Notes: generated by a model not told the origin, from the sequence alone. 64,000 nt of DNA from Paracentrotus lividus (GCA_940671915.1 CALNVZ010000738.1:275488-339487), one strand, 5' to 3'; numbered from the stretch's first letter, positions 12,866 through 24,690 are shown. Numbers and translations are program-made.

Positions 12866-13763
12866 TAGCAACAGAAACACATAGACTACTAGGGCAGTCC
12901 TTAGCAGAGGGATCACAGCGGGCATACCAGAGTGCTGTAGACTCATTTCAAGAGTTTCGATTGAAGAGACAACTGAATACATCATGGCCTGCAACAACTA
13001 CACAGGTTATGGCATTCATCGCACACCTCTCCATTAATGGGAAATCATCATCAACCATCACAAAGCATGTTGCAGCGTTATCATATTTACACAATATGTA
13101 TAGCTGGGCGGACCCAACTAAACATTTCTTAATCAAGAAAATGCAGGAAGGGAGCATGCGTGACAGATCTATGGTAGACAGTAGAAGACCCATAACTTGG
13201 GAACTTTTAGAGACAATCATACAACATTATACCTTGTATGCTACTCTAACTACGAATCAATGATGTTTCACGCATCATATTTATTAGCATTTTTGGGGTT
13301 TTTGAGAGTGGGAGAATTCACGATTCAAAGGAAGGGCGATGACTTAAACAAGGTCATAGCGAGGGATGACATCAAATTTTGCAGTGGCCCTAAGGGAAGC
13401 CTGCTAGTACGTATTAGGTTCTCAAAAACCGACCAACACGGGCAAGGAACCATGATCAAAATCGGTGGCAATGGGACAGATGAAAAGTGCCCAGTGAAAG
13501 CCATGAAAGCATACCTCCGTGTAAGACCTGATATAGATGGTCCGTTATTCTGTCATTGTGATGGGGCCCCTGTAACTAGGTATCAATTTAGTTCAGTTCT
13601 GAAGAAAACCCTACAGCACAACGGGTACAGTGGTAGCCAGTATGGCACACACTCCTTTCGAATCGGAGCGGCAACCACAGCGGCCCTGAAAGGCGTTCCC
13701 CCAGAACAGATAATGGCAATGGGAAGGTGGCGCAGCTCTGTATACATGCGTTATATCCGCTAA
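12841..13763 (+). pseudogene. Tyrosine recombinase, one frameshift
   Basis: The N-terminal SAM-like core-binding part is open in frame 1 from about 12841 (LLGQSLAEGSQRAYQSAVDS) to 13263. The catalytic domain is in frame 3 to 13763, so one base was gained near 13240. Catalytic residues are all visible: Arg in FLRVGE (13305), the H-x-x-R box in THSFRIG (His 13650, Arg 13659), and the nucleophilic Tyr in YMRYIR (13752). A lysine of the beta-hairpin is plausible in RFSKTDQHG. The enzyme would join the element's circular DNA intermediate to target DNA, which is why such elements lack an integrase. The 5' end overlaps the end of the RNase H frame by a few codons, as is common in the order. Confidence 0.88.
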
Positions 13764-14328
13764 ATATCAGGTGCAACTTAAAATTGATAGGAATAAACGT
13801 TATCATAAACATAATAATAATAATAATACTAAGGATAATAATGATAACTTTATATAGAGCATAATATGTTACGATATCAACGAGCTCCACATAAATTATA
13901 CGATATTAATTCCCAACAAGGCCACAACATTACATTAATAGAGATCACTATGACAAATTGGAAATAAATTACTAACGAGCAAACGGGAAGGCAGTAATAA
14001 TTCTACACAATTATTTAACCTAATTCGTTATAATACAATTAAAGTTGAACACGACATAAAGTATACAATATGCAGATCAATTATGTGAAGTGCTATTCAT
14101 GTTAATAACCAGAATGGGGCTGGAGGATCAACCAGGAGTTATTATCCTGATTAGACTCCCCCAATCATTAATATTGTCGTAACCCCCATCGCTGCTAGGT
14201 TCTACATGTAACACAGAGGAACGTTCATTCCTTCCTTTTTTCTTTTAAAGGAAACCTACTATAACATACTTTCATAGTAAATTACAAGTGGGAGGATAAG
14301 TAGCCCACGTATATGATGATATGAATAG
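13764..14328. other. Element interior between recombinase and hydrolase
   Basis: AT-rich, with no open frame of note. If the hydrolase is spliced, its 5' exon or intron would lie here or further upstream. Only a possible acceptor near 14376 is visible. Confidence 0.4.
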
Positions 14329-14967
14329 GAATATAGAACACATTACTTTGGGGAGTTCTTTTTCCATCCTATTTCAGAGACAACCAGCGACAGGATTTGG
14401 ATCGTAGGCGACAGCTTGGTCAGACGTGCAAAGCAGAGGGCGAGCATGCTCAACCACCAAGACCTAAGAAGAGCAAGAGGGACGGTCCAATGGCACGGTC
14501 AGGGAGGAGCGACGTTACAAGACCTTCCGAGCCTGGTGGAGAACAGGTTGAGATACAACCAACGAGCACCTGCGCTAGTAATCGTGCATCTGGGAACAAA
14601 TAACTTGGGCCTGAATGATTCCTGCCAATGCAGAATCGCGATCGATATGGCTCTTCAAAACATACGGACGGCCATGCCTCGTACGCACATCGCCTGGTCG
14701 ACCATCATCCCACGTCTATTCTATCATAGCAGTCGTGGTCATCGAACATCACAAGACGCCATGGATGGGGTCAGGAAATCGCTCAACAAGTACGCGAGGA
14801 GAATAATAGCCCGGCTGCCGAACGCGTCAGTTATTGCTCATCAGTTGGATCCATCTAATCACAGTTTATCTTTAAGAGATGGGGTACACCTGTCCGACAG
14901 AGGATCCGACGCTCTCATCGGTAACTTCCAAGAAGGAATAGACTCGGGCTTGGGTACACATGAATAG
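14329..14967 (+). CDS. SGNH/GDSL-type hydrolase of the Ngaro-like element
   Basis: An open frame runs from the stop at 14326 to TAG at 14965. It has no ATG before the catalytic block, so the real start may be spliced on: TCCTATTTCAG just before 14377 resembles a splice acceptor. SGNH blocks are in order: IWIVGDSLVRR with Ser at 14413 (block I); a Gly in GQGGATLQDL (block II); HLGTNNLG with Asn at about 14599-14604 (block III); DGVHLSDRG with Asp 14878 and His 14887 (block V). About 190 residues is a typical length. Such hydrolases are known accessory proteins of Ngaro elements; their role in transposition is unknown, and esterase activity is inferred from the fold only. This is the best preserved frame of the element, with no internal stop. 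Confidence 0.85.
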   Translation, partial: EYRTHYFGEFFFHPISETTSDRIWIVGDSLVRRAKQRASMLNHQDLRRARGTVQWHGQGGATLQDLPSLVENRLRYNQRAPALVIVHLGTNNLGLNDSCQCRIAIDMALQNIRTAMPRTHIAWSTIIPRLFYHSSRGHRTSQDAMDGVRKSLNKYARRIIARLPNASVIAHQLDPSNHSLSLRDGVHLSDRGSDALIGNFQEGIDSGLGTHE

Positions 14968-15660
14968 AACATTTACATCCACGGAAACGGGACAATACGC
15001 TAATTCGGCTATTAATGAGCCTTGTGGAATCTCGGACGGACTGGGTTCGATGTGACAAGAGATAACAATCCAACCATGAATGTTAGGGAAGATTGGTACT
15101 AGGCCGTGGGATATGACTGTTATTTAATTACAGTTGTAGCACATGGAATCATTATAACACATAAAGTTGAGGAATCGCTGCAACGTGAGTTACATATTAT
15201 TCAGTTATACACGCCTTCATTTTTGGGATTCACATTAAACTTGAAACTTATTTAATCGTTGACAAACTAGAACCATATTTAAATTAATGATTGAATTTGA
15301 TGTACTAGTATACATCATACATAATTGTGAAGCTAGCAGAGGGTGGAGTCAGAGCCACTCGGTCACACAGTAGCCTCGGAACTACAAAGTGGGCCATAGG
15401 GGAATTTTCCCCGACAAAGGAAATATAATTATTTTGCTCGTTAAACTAAGCCACAATGGCAATATTGTCGGGTTTTCGCCTCTATCACTGTCTGACTAGC
15501 AGCAAGAATGATAAAATAAGCTTACAATATGTAACGGATTGAATCCATGATAAATACATGAAGTATGATACATGCCATATTAATATTTAGTGAAACGGCA
15601 TGGGTCCATAGATGGTAAGGAAGCAACCATGGCAAACCATGCCCACCACCCCCCCCCCCC

Positions 15661-15691
<31 letters not shown>

Positions 15692-15754
15692 ATGTGGGTG
15701 GAGGATTTCTTTTACTCGTGATTAATCCATGGTTGGTTCCGATTATCACCACTT
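14968..15754. other. Element 3' non-coding region
   Basis: No coding sequence is seen. A C run followed by an A-rich run lies at about 15646-15692 and generates spurious minus-strand frames. Confidence 0.4.
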
Positions 15755-16110
15755 GTTATATATGCGCTGGTATAGTAGCACCGGGATAACATTGGGGATA
15801 CTGCAGGAGATACTATCCTGTCGGTGGGTCACGTAAACCCCAGGTATCTGGGGTGATCGGAGGGAGTTACTATCCTTCCGCTGATCGCGTGACTCGAGAC
15901 CCCACAAATATAGTGTTTCCATAACTATGTTATTTATGCATTGATGTTTTTGTGAGTATTGAAAAGTTGTGGGGATCATCCGTAGGAGATACTATCCTAC
16001 CGGCAGGTCACGTAAACCCCAGGGACCTGGGGTGATCGGAAGGAGTTACTATCCCTCCGCTGATCACGTGACCGGAGATCCCTACAATTTTGAGTTCCAC
16101 TCTTAAGATT
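15755..16110. repeat. 179-bp tandem direct repeat with nested hairpins
   Basis: Two units are offset by 179 bp, judged from AGGAGATACTATCCT at 15805 and 15984. Each unit contains AGGA...TCCT, CCCCAG...CTGGGG, and GTCACG...CGTGAC inverted pairs in the same order. Differences often fall in loops. The position near the 3' end of a Ngaro-like element suggests terminal split repeats (B1-A2-B2). A matching A1 at the 5' end was not found, so this is inference. Confidence 0.75.
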
Positions 16111-16285
16111 GTTGAATCATATCATGTTTATACATTATTGTCGAATTGTCTATGGTGGACCCTCTTTATTGTGGTTATAAGATTTTGTTATTGCTTTTAT
16201 GCATGATACTTGTTTTACTTTGACTTTCCTACTTTACATGTTTTGAGGAAAAGGACTCCTAGTTTCGGAGCGGAATAAATGTCGA

Positions 16286-17132
16286 GCAAACTGCAAATCA
16301 GTCTAAAGTTGTCTTCTTCCTAGAATAGATATACAGCTTCAGAAAAAGAAATCGCTATTCTAAATGTTCAGTCTAAAAGTAACCAAGAATTTAAAACGAT
16401 TTGCCAAATCGTATACCAACTTGGTTTAACCAATGCCAAAGTTGATTGCCTCAGCGCGGATTTGATTGCGGGATCGCACGCATTCCATCCGATGTACTAA
16501 TATGGTTGCTTTTGAGGGGGATTTTGATTTGAAGGCTTTTAATAGCAAAGCGAAGGAACTAAGTTGGAATTTGAATGATGAATTTGACGCAGTAGAAATA
16601 TTTTGGGAATTTGAATGAATTGATTATCGAATGGAGTGACGAACTTCCTAAACTGAGTGGGAAATCCTATATTTTAAGATTAAAGTTTTGGTGATAGCAT
16701 GAATCATGTATTATTAACATAACTCGTTAAAGATTGATCACAATGATTTACGGATTTGACTGACAATATCTGCGGTATTTCAGGGACAGGGACTGTGCAA
16801 GTGAAAAAAAAAATCAGAGATTTAAATCAGAGACTTTCCTGCAGTGGAGTGAATTTGTCTCATGTCTGAATAGTCTGGCATATATTTTAACACCCCCCCC
16901 CCTGGCCACCAAAAAATGAAAGCCAAGTCTTACTCTAAGTCTAGGAGTAGGAACTGCAAAATATTTCGTCTAAATAAAATCAATGCAGTTACTAGCCTAT
17001 ATGATTTACACTTACATCGTGTTTCGGTTTGCATGCACAACCCAATTTCGATTTATTTCAATTTGCCAACTGCTTTTTCCCCCATTATATTAATATTATC
17101 TTTACTTTTCCCCCATCCCATTCAATTTTAAG
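16286..17132. other. Unassigned sequence
   Basis: No gene is recognised. A short C run lies near 16893-16901. Confidence 0.4.
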
Positions 17133-17755
17133 GAGTGGGAGTCAGCTCAAGGGAGGTGTATAACCATGAAGTCTAGACGAAGAGCAGAAGTGAGACTACA
17201 CAAATACAAAAAAAGTGATCTTGATGTGGATGATATGGACTTTTTTTTTCAATAAAATATCTCCAGTCCAGAACAGGTGAGTTTCAAATCAATTAGAATT
17301 AAGTCTATTGACAAGAGAAAATTATATAATCCCACTGAAATCACCAGCTGCCAGTGAATATTTACTTCCCTTTGGCATGCTTATTGCTTACTTGTAACAT
17401 TTTGTTATTTCATTCAAGAAAATGACAAAACAAAGATAGTCTGTGAATGAACAAGGTAAATATTTCCCTTTGCAGGGTATTTTATCATTTTTTGTGGTAT
17501 TTGATCCTGAAAATTACAACATTTAGAAATAAACTGTTCTTACATTCATGTTCTTCTATCTTTCAAAATTAAGGAGCCAAGTCGTGTGATAACAACGCTT
17601 AAAGTCATGAATTGGTACAGAAATCAGACTTCTGATCACCAATTGAGTGCTCTATTTTGTTATATAGATGACGGTCGACGTGGTATTACCAATTTGGTAA
17701 GTAATGAAATGGAGTCACCCACCCCCCCCCCCCCACCCCCCCCCCCCCCCCCCTT

Positions 17756-17792
<37 letters not shown>

Positions 17793-18415
17793 AATTGATG
17801 ATCAAACAACCAACATGGCATTGTACATGAAAAAAAAATCAAATAAAAAACTAATTATGCAATTTAAAAAGTAATTAGGTCCTGCACATTGTAATTGAAA
17901 TTATTCTTTATGAACAAAGTAGATTAATTTATCGCAAAATTTCACTTTAGAATGTTTTTCATGTACAGCTACATAGCTCCCCCCCCCCCTCCATACCTTC
18001 AAAAACACTCTGCAGCCCCTTTATAATAAGGCGGACTAAAATAATTGGATCACTTACACACAAATAATATATCTATTTTGGTACAATGTATTTACAATAC
18101 CTCAACAAATTAAAACAATCTATTTTCAGCAAAATTTGTGTTTCATTTTTTTCTTCTTTTTGTTTAATAGTCATTTTACATGTGATACAATCAAACTATA
18201 AAGTAAAGTAATTTCATGTACATGTATAGTTTGTGTCATTTTCTGACAATATTCTTTGTCTCCCCTTTTTAGGTAAACTCATTTCCTTGGAGACTTGTGA
18301 TGAATTAATGGAAATCTGCGATGGCCATGGATGTGAAAAAAATCTGCTCAGTGGTGGACCTTGGACCTTTGATGCCAGCCATTCTTTTGCTGATGCTCAT
18401 GATCTTGGCATGTAG
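17133..18415 (+). pseudogene. Three weak candidate exons
   Basis: Three stretches have exon-like edges: 17133-17276 (after TTTTAAG, before GTGAGT), 17574-17696 (after ATTAAG, before GTAAGT) and 18273-18415 (after a T-rich tract ending TTTTTAG, to a TAG stop). Possible peptides include CITMKSRRRAEVRLHKYKKS, VMNWYRNQTSDHQLSALFC and ETCDELMEICDGHGCEKN. The phases do not join cleanly: exon 2 ends in phase 0 but exon 3 needs phase 1, and exon 1 needs a base lost from its T run. I do not recognise a family. It could be a decayed gene or chance splice-like sites. Between them lies a C/A low-complexity tract (17720-17788). Confidence 0.2.
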
Positions 18416-19800
18416 GCGTAGATGAACCTTAGAAACAAAACAGACAGAACACTTAATGAATTCAAGACGATAAAATTTGATGGATTAAAAAATATATCCC
18501 AAACGATATGTGCTAGTATCAGAATTTAAAACAATAACAAAATGTCTTCTTTTACCTTGGTTTTGTTGTCATAGCACTCGATAATGTTGTATGTTTCATA
18601 CTATAAGCCGTGATTGACCTGCTTATACTTAGAAAAAAATAAATCTCACATTTTGATAAGTCTAATTTGGTCTATCATTCTGTCTAGTTGTTTTGCGATG
18701 TAAGATTTACTTCATTAAATTTGTATGAACCTGGAACTAGGGCGCCTGGGAAAAAACAAGAGGGGGGGGGGATTTCATATTTTCTTGTGTTCTTTAATAT
18801 TACGGATTGAGATGAGATAAAAATAATTTATCCCCCAAGAGTATATGTTTAATGAATTATAATTTATATTATGAACTTCAGTAAATAAAAAAATAAAATA
18901 AAAAATCATCTCATAGAACCAGACAGGACAAGTGATAACATAAATAATGTGTATTTAGAAAACATTGATGAAAGCTCTTTCATATCTCAGGATTGTAATT
19001 ATAGAGTTATTCTTGATTATGCCTACATGTATTTCAAAAAGAAATTAAAGAAATGAGGAGGACAGGCCTACAAACATGAATTTCTGACAATTATTTATAT
19101 TGGTTTATGGAGGTGTTTGTACATAATTAATTTATGGTGCTCGAAAGATATGATTTAGGACAAAATACTAAAACACAAATGGGCGGTTTTCATGCGTATA
19201 CATGTGCATGGAATCAATAATTTACAACAAAAGAAATAATTGTAATATGAAACAATAAAATTTAATTGATCTGTTTTATTGTTTCTGTCCTTCAGCAGAA
19301 TTTATTGTACTTAATTACAGTAGGCTATGCCTCGATCTCATGACATGTAAACAATAGTTTCTAACTGTGACGTTTTCATATTTTGATTCATTGTTTATAA
19401 ATGAGGAATCAACCAAAGAATAAATTTCGACAGTTAAATATTGATAACTAACTTTTCTGTAAATTTCTAAATTTATTGACTGTTTATATTTCAAGAGCAA
19501 GGATAATTCATTGACCATGCCAATATTTATGTGTGTCTGTTAATGAGTCATCGTCGATCAGGTAAACAAATCAATTGGAAATTCCACTGCAGTCGATCAC
19601 GTAAGTCCGTGTGCTGTTATTGTATATTTTGTTGCTAATTTCTTATTACAAAAAAAAAAAAATATTGAAGATATTATAGTGAAAAGGAATAATTATTAGT
19701 TTATGCAAATAATATTTGTTGTTTAATAAAATATAACACTGGATCACAGTAATAAAGAAATGAACTGCTGTGTATACGTGATCGTTACATTGTTAACGCA
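18416..19800. other. Unassigned AT-rich sequence
   Basis: No gene, RNA or element is recognised. Confidence 0.4.
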
Positions 19801-20519
19801 CGGCAAATAAGCACCGTCGGTAGCGGGCGAAACGATGTGTGAAAGTTTGAGTGAGTGTGTGGTGATCGTGATTTAGGCTCATATTTCAATGGAATTTGCA
19901 AAAAAACGGTATGTTGGCCATTTTATAATTTTAAGATATTGAGAAAACGAGATGTGACATTCATGCGAGATCAACAACCCACCAGGTCAGAAAAAATCCT
20001 GTTTTTTTTTTATACATTCACTTGAAATTACAGTGTCTTGGATGCATGAATGTCTTGCGTTTTGTGGATTTTGTTCTCGTATCAAAACTTGCTCTAAAAC
20101 TTTAGTTTTTGTCTAGAATCCAACAAGATGTTTTATTTTTAGGTCGAAAGATATTTCATACATTAAGATAGTTAAGGGTTTTTGTGACTACATTTCTGAA
20201 ATCTTTATAAATACGGAAGTTTCCCTAGTAATTTTTTCAACTTCTGTGTGCAGCTGTCTCGGCCTGTCAAGTGTTTGTGCATTACGTCATTCCTTAGTGG
20301 AGTATTGAAATGCGCGTGCATTGTTTGTAAGGACTTAAATTGCATTGATCGTGTGGTTAGTGAAACAGCGATGAGGATGAATCATGCACACAAAAACATG
20401 ACATTTTACCGCAACACTTTATTATTTTCAAACAACATGGTCAACCTTTTCATCACAAAAGATATTTGAAAACTCCCATCTTGTACTATGCTAATAACTC
20501 AACTTCTATTTCTACTCTG

Positions 20520-20561
20520 GATATTTTGTCCTGTGGTGATATTCAACTGAACCCAGGACCC
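20520..20561 (+). other. 2A-like ribosome-skipping motif near LINE N-terminus
   Basis: Frame 3 reads DILSCGDIQLNPGP. The classical 2A core is D-x-E-x-NPGP; here Gln replaces Glu. APE-type LINEs of sea urchins and other animals are known to have such peptides at the N-terminus, upstream of the endonuclease, as seen here. Function with Gln is uncertain. Confidence 0.7.
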
Positions 20562-22301
20562 TTCAGTTCGCAACGCAAACGTAAGCATAGCCTCCACTAG
20601 TCTATTTCTGAACTCCAGAATTTGAGAAAGTTAAACTACGACAATCTTTCAACCCAAACTTGGAACACTATAAAACAATTGAACATAGCCTCACACCCCT
20701 TAAGTCATCGTTGTAAACGTGCAGGGTCGAGGAAAACATGACCGATCCCAGTAATTATCCAACGTAGACTACCACGATCAATATCACCTTGCCGTCGCTC
20801 CCGGGATTTACCTCGATACATCACGACAGTTGAGCTGTCCCCACACCGCAATATTGGAGTCTAGTGGTGTCGACTTCGCAGCCGTCACTGAAACTTGATT
20901 CGGCCCGGAGACGCCACTCGATATATTTTCACTTCCTGGGTTTGATCTAAATTGTATACTAAGTCTAGAAATGACCGTCCTGGGGGCGGTGTAGCAGCAT
21001 TCGTCAAGCAACATCTACAAACAAGAGTCATCGATATACCTGTACCTAGGGAGGTTGAAGTTCTATGGTTGTACACTAGACCACCTCGTCTACCACGGGA
21101 AGTATGTCATGTACTTCCCACCAAGGAGCCCCTTTTCTCAACAGTACTACGACCACCTGATCGCTACAATCGACATGCTTTTTCTCCAATACCCTAAATG
21201 TGGAATTTCAATAATAGGAGATTTCAATGATTTTGACACCAACATTCTACTTCAGGACGACAGGTTCCGGCAAGTCGTAAACCAACCTGCTCGCGAAAAT
21301 AACATTCTTGATTTGATTATAACCACCAACGCTTCACTTGACGAAGAAGTCAAAATTGTATCACCATTAGGCGCAAGTGATCATAACTGTGTTCTTTGGA
21401 TTCCTAAACAAAAAATTCCTCAACCAAATCATATCAAGAAAATAATTGTTCGACCTTTACCGGATAGTTGTAAAAGATCTTTCGGTACTTGGATAACTCA
21501 CTTCACTTAGGATGAAATTTACTGTACCACTGACCCATGTGACAAATGTATTAAGTTCCTGGGTATAACACAGAGAAATCCGGACTTATATGTCCCCTGT
21601 AAAGAAATTAAATTACATTGTAGGAACAAGCCCTGGATGAATGTGAAGGTGAAACATAATATTAAGAAAAGTCAGTGGGCCTTTGATCATAAGTTTATGC
21701 CGTTATGGCGTCATTTCAGAAACTCTATTGAAAGGCAGATTAGTAAGTTAAAGAATTCATACTATAATAAAAGAGTTCGTAATTTAAAGAAATAAAATCC
21801 ACCAGGTTGGTACAAGCAAATTCGAATCCTAACCAAAAGTGCAAAGAAATTTACTCCTGTTACTGTAACAGGAATTGATAGTAACAATCCAGGATTTTTC
21901 AAAGATGTGGCAAACCGTATTAATGATCACTTTACTGCAGTTGCAGCTGATCTCCCAAAACTCAATAGAAACAATTTACCCGCTTTCTTGCCATCGCAGT
22001 ACACCTGCCCTCTCATCCAACCTTCACAGGTGTATAATTTGATGCGTAAGTTAAACCAACGTAAAGCTGGTACTGTAGGGGACATACCTGTTAGAATTCT
22101 AAGAAAATTTGCCTTTGAGTTGAGTTTCCCACTTACAGACATTTTGAATGCTTCTTTCCAATCTTCAATTGTACCAAATTTATGGAAACAATCGGAGATA
22201 ATACCTATTCCTAAATGCCATCCTGTTACACTGCAGAACTTAAGACCATTTGCACATACTAGCTATATCGCTAAAATTGCTGAATCATTTATTTGTAAAT
22301 G

Positions 22302-22310
22302 GTTATTAAT
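22302..22310 (+). repeat. Target-site duplication, left (GTTATTAAT)
   Basis: GTTATTAAT recurs at 25617-25625 just past the right end of the TU-like element. Eight bases (TTATTAAT) fit TU-type elements; the ninth may be chance. Confidence 0.8.
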
Positions 22311-22316
22311 CATATC

Positions 22317-22978
22317 AGGACAATTACCCCCGGACAATTACCCCCCGGACAATTACCCCCCTAGGACAATTACCCCCCGGACAATTACCCCCGGACAATT
22401 ACCCCCCTAGGAAAATTACCCCCGAGGACAATTACCCCCGGACAATTACCCCACGGACAATTACCCGCCGGACAATTACCCCTGGACAATTACCCCGAGG
22501 ACAATTACCCCCCCCCCCCCGGACAATTACCCCCCGGACAATTACCCCCGAGGACAATTACCCCCCGGACAATTACTCCCCGGACAATTACCCCCCCCCG
22601 AGGACAATTACCCCCAGACAATTACCCGCCGAGGACAATTACCCCCGGACAATTACCCCCTGAGGACAATTACCCCCCCCCCGGACAATTACCCCCGACA
22701 GTTACCCCCCGAGGACAATTACCCCCGGACAATTACCCCGAGGAAAATTACCCCGGACAATCCCTCGGAATTACCCCCGGACAATTACCCCCGAGGACAA
22801 TTACCCCCCGGACAATTACACCCCCGGACAATTACCCCAGACAATTACCCCTGGACAATTACCCCCGAGGACAATTACTTCCCGGACAATTACCCCCGGA
22901 CAATTACCCCCGATACAATTACCCCCCGGACAATACCCCCCAGGACAATTACCCCCCGGACAATTACTCCCCTGGCAA
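22317..22978. repeat. Left minisatellite array (GGACAATTACCCCC)n
   Basis: Roughly 40 units whose length varies mainly in the C run, with frequent CCGAGGACAATTACC variants. Frames through it are repeats of a short peptide and are not genes. Confidence 0.95.
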
Positions 22979-23767
22979 TTGATGTTGGAATCAAGTAGCG
23001 CCCATTGTGAGTCTCGCCTGGTCTCGCAAGTTTTCTAATTGTTTTTTTCTTGTCTTATCTTAAGGCTTTCTCTTTCCCTTTTCCTTTCTCTTTTATATTG
23101 ATCTTTCTCCTTTTCTTTCTCTCTCTCTCTCCCTCATTTTCTTATTTTCCTTTTTTTTCCCTTTTTTCCCCCTTTCCATTAACAATAACAATAATAATTT
23201 AGGTTTTCCCGGCCAATTTCATACATTTATCATCCGTTTTCATTTAATGTGTGTTCAAATTCGTGTGTTTGATGCGACAGACTGACTTTAGTCAAACTAT
23301 TTCGTATTCATGCTCTCAGATTCGTTTTTAGGCACACAAAGTAATGGTTGCAAAGTTCAAATTCGGATATAGGCATTTAATTTTATTATTTGTGCATTCA
23401 ATTTGTGCGAATTTCGGTATACAGAATGAAATGTCGAAAATACGAAATCAATCACATCAATCGTTAATACGATTTTGACTGGCAACATTTCGATGCAGCA
23501 GCGTTTTTTCCGAACATGAATGCCTTTAATATGCAATTGATTGACAAAACAATGAAATGGCCGGGAAAACCTATATTAAGCATTTATAATGTGCCGACTA
23601 TCTAATAAACTATTCAGTGGCGCAGCTAATATTATTACCAGGCAATAGCCATAGCTGCTCTAATAAAGGGCGCTTCAGGCATTCGAGGAATTTCTTCCTA
23701 CCGGTACCCATTCACCTTACTTGGGTCAAGTCTGGCCAATTGTAGATTAATATCTAACCAAAGGACA

Positions 23768-23842
23768 TTAGTGGAATGGAGGGGATTCGAACCGCGTACC
23801 TTGTGATCGTCAGTCACACGACTTATCCATTCGACCACACAA
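23768..23842 (-). pseudogene. tRNA-Val(GAC)-like sequence, probably a SINE head
   Basis: On the minus strand, an A-box-like TGGTCGAATGGATAAG (23837-23822) and a B box GGTTCGAATCC (23793-23783) are about 30 bp apart. Between them TGTGA-CTGACGA-TCACA forms a perfect anticodon arm with GAC in place. The acceptor and T stems pair poorly, so this is more likely a tRNA-derived SINE promoter or tRNA pseudogene than a working tRNA. Confidence 0.55.
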
Positions 23843-24149
23843 CCTTCACCCCAAGCTCCTTTCCCCCTTTTTGTTTGTTTAGCGGCGCCTTCTGCGCCAT
23901 GAAAAAATGGGGGGGGGGGGGGGCTTGCGCCCGAAGCCCGCCGTTTGGGTTTATTTAATTTTACGATTAACCTAATTTTTTCATAAATTGATATTGGGCT
24001 TTAGTTTATATTTTCACTTTAATTTGTTGAATTATGGAGTTATTGATTATGGCCTTTATTGCCGCCCTTAGAAACCATGGGCTCAGACCACGGTTTTATG
24101 TATTTGCCTGATGGTTCGCGAAACACGAGTCTCGCCCGATTTCGCTGTA

Positions 24150-24690
24150 ACAAAACACGCCATATGACCTTTTGACCTTTAAGTTGACCTTTTGACCCCT
24201 ATATGACCTTTGACCTCATCATTCTCATCAACACATAAGTTGTATTAACCAAAAATAATTTATACCAGGGGTGAACAAAACTGATGCTATAAAAAAATGA
24301 GTGAAAGTTAAACAAACAGTTTAAGAAAAGACGGCCTTTAACTTGACATTTTTACCCCTATATAACCTTTGATCTCATCATCCTCATCATGGCATATGTG
24401 GTATTATCCAAGAATCATTTGTACCAAGTGTGAACACAATTGATGGAGAAATAAAGAAAGGAGAGCAAGTTAAACAAAAACTTTAACATTTTGTAACATG
24501 GCCTCATATCATTTGACCTTTTGACCCCTAGATGACCTTTGACCCCATCATCCTTATAAACACATATTTGGTATTACCCAAGTATCATTTGTACCAAGTG
24601 TGAACATAAATGATGCAGAAATAAAGAAATCAGAACAAGTTAAACAAAAACTAAAATCTTTGACATTTTCGTAACAGACTAACAGACCAA
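24150..24690. repeat. Three diverged tandem units, ~160-190 bp
   Basis: Units at about 24150, 24345 and 24510 share GACCTTTTGACCCCTA, GACCTTTGA, CATCATC, GTATTA..CCAA, CATTTGTACCA and AAGTTAAACAAAAACT in the same order. They lie in the interior of the TU-like element. Confidence 0.75.

Larger units (their letters stand above)
9628..16285 (+). mobile_element. Ngaro-like tyrosine-recombinase retrotransposon, decayed
   Basis: The order is Gag-like, RT-RNase H, tyrosine recombinase, SGNH hydrolase, all on the plus strand. This matches Ngaro elements of the DIRS order; Ngaro copies from echinoderms and fish are known to carry an SGNH hydrolase. No DAM-like methyltransferase, as in DIRS proper, was seen. 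Edges are approximate. A tandem direct repeat near the 3' end (15755-16110) could be part of the split direct repeats of Ngaro, but I could not find its 5' partner. Diverged inverted copies lie at 9628-9660 and 16249-16285. Several stops and frameshifts show this copy is inactive. Confidence 0.8.
20248..22310 (+). pseudogene. CR1/L2-like LINE, segment 1 (2A-like, endonuclease, RT start)
   Basis: This holds the 5' part of a non-LTR retrotransposon; its 5' edge is unclear and could reach about 19.8 kb. In order: a 2A-like peptide at 20520-20561; remnants of an APE-type endonuclease with VTET (about 20884), NDRPGGGVAAF, IIGDFNDF (about 21217) and GASDHN (about 21372), carrying the expected Glu, Asp, Asn, and Asp-His residues; a linker with stops at 21508 and 21793; then the RT N-terminus (RKAGTVGDIPVRILRKFA, WKQSEIIPIPK). 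The frame is broken several times. It is cut at 22310 by the TU-like element, and continues at 25626. The endonuclease would nick target DNA for target-primed reverse transcription. Confidence 0.85.

Noticed and set aside
9628..16285. DIRS-type or LTR retrotransposon
   Set aside because: A tyrosine recombinase replaces the integrase and there are no LTRs; no DAM-like methyltransferase was seen, and the SGNH hydrolase fits Ngaro better.
23768..23842. Functional tRNA gene
   Set aside because: Acceptor and T stems do not pair well; called tRNA-like only.
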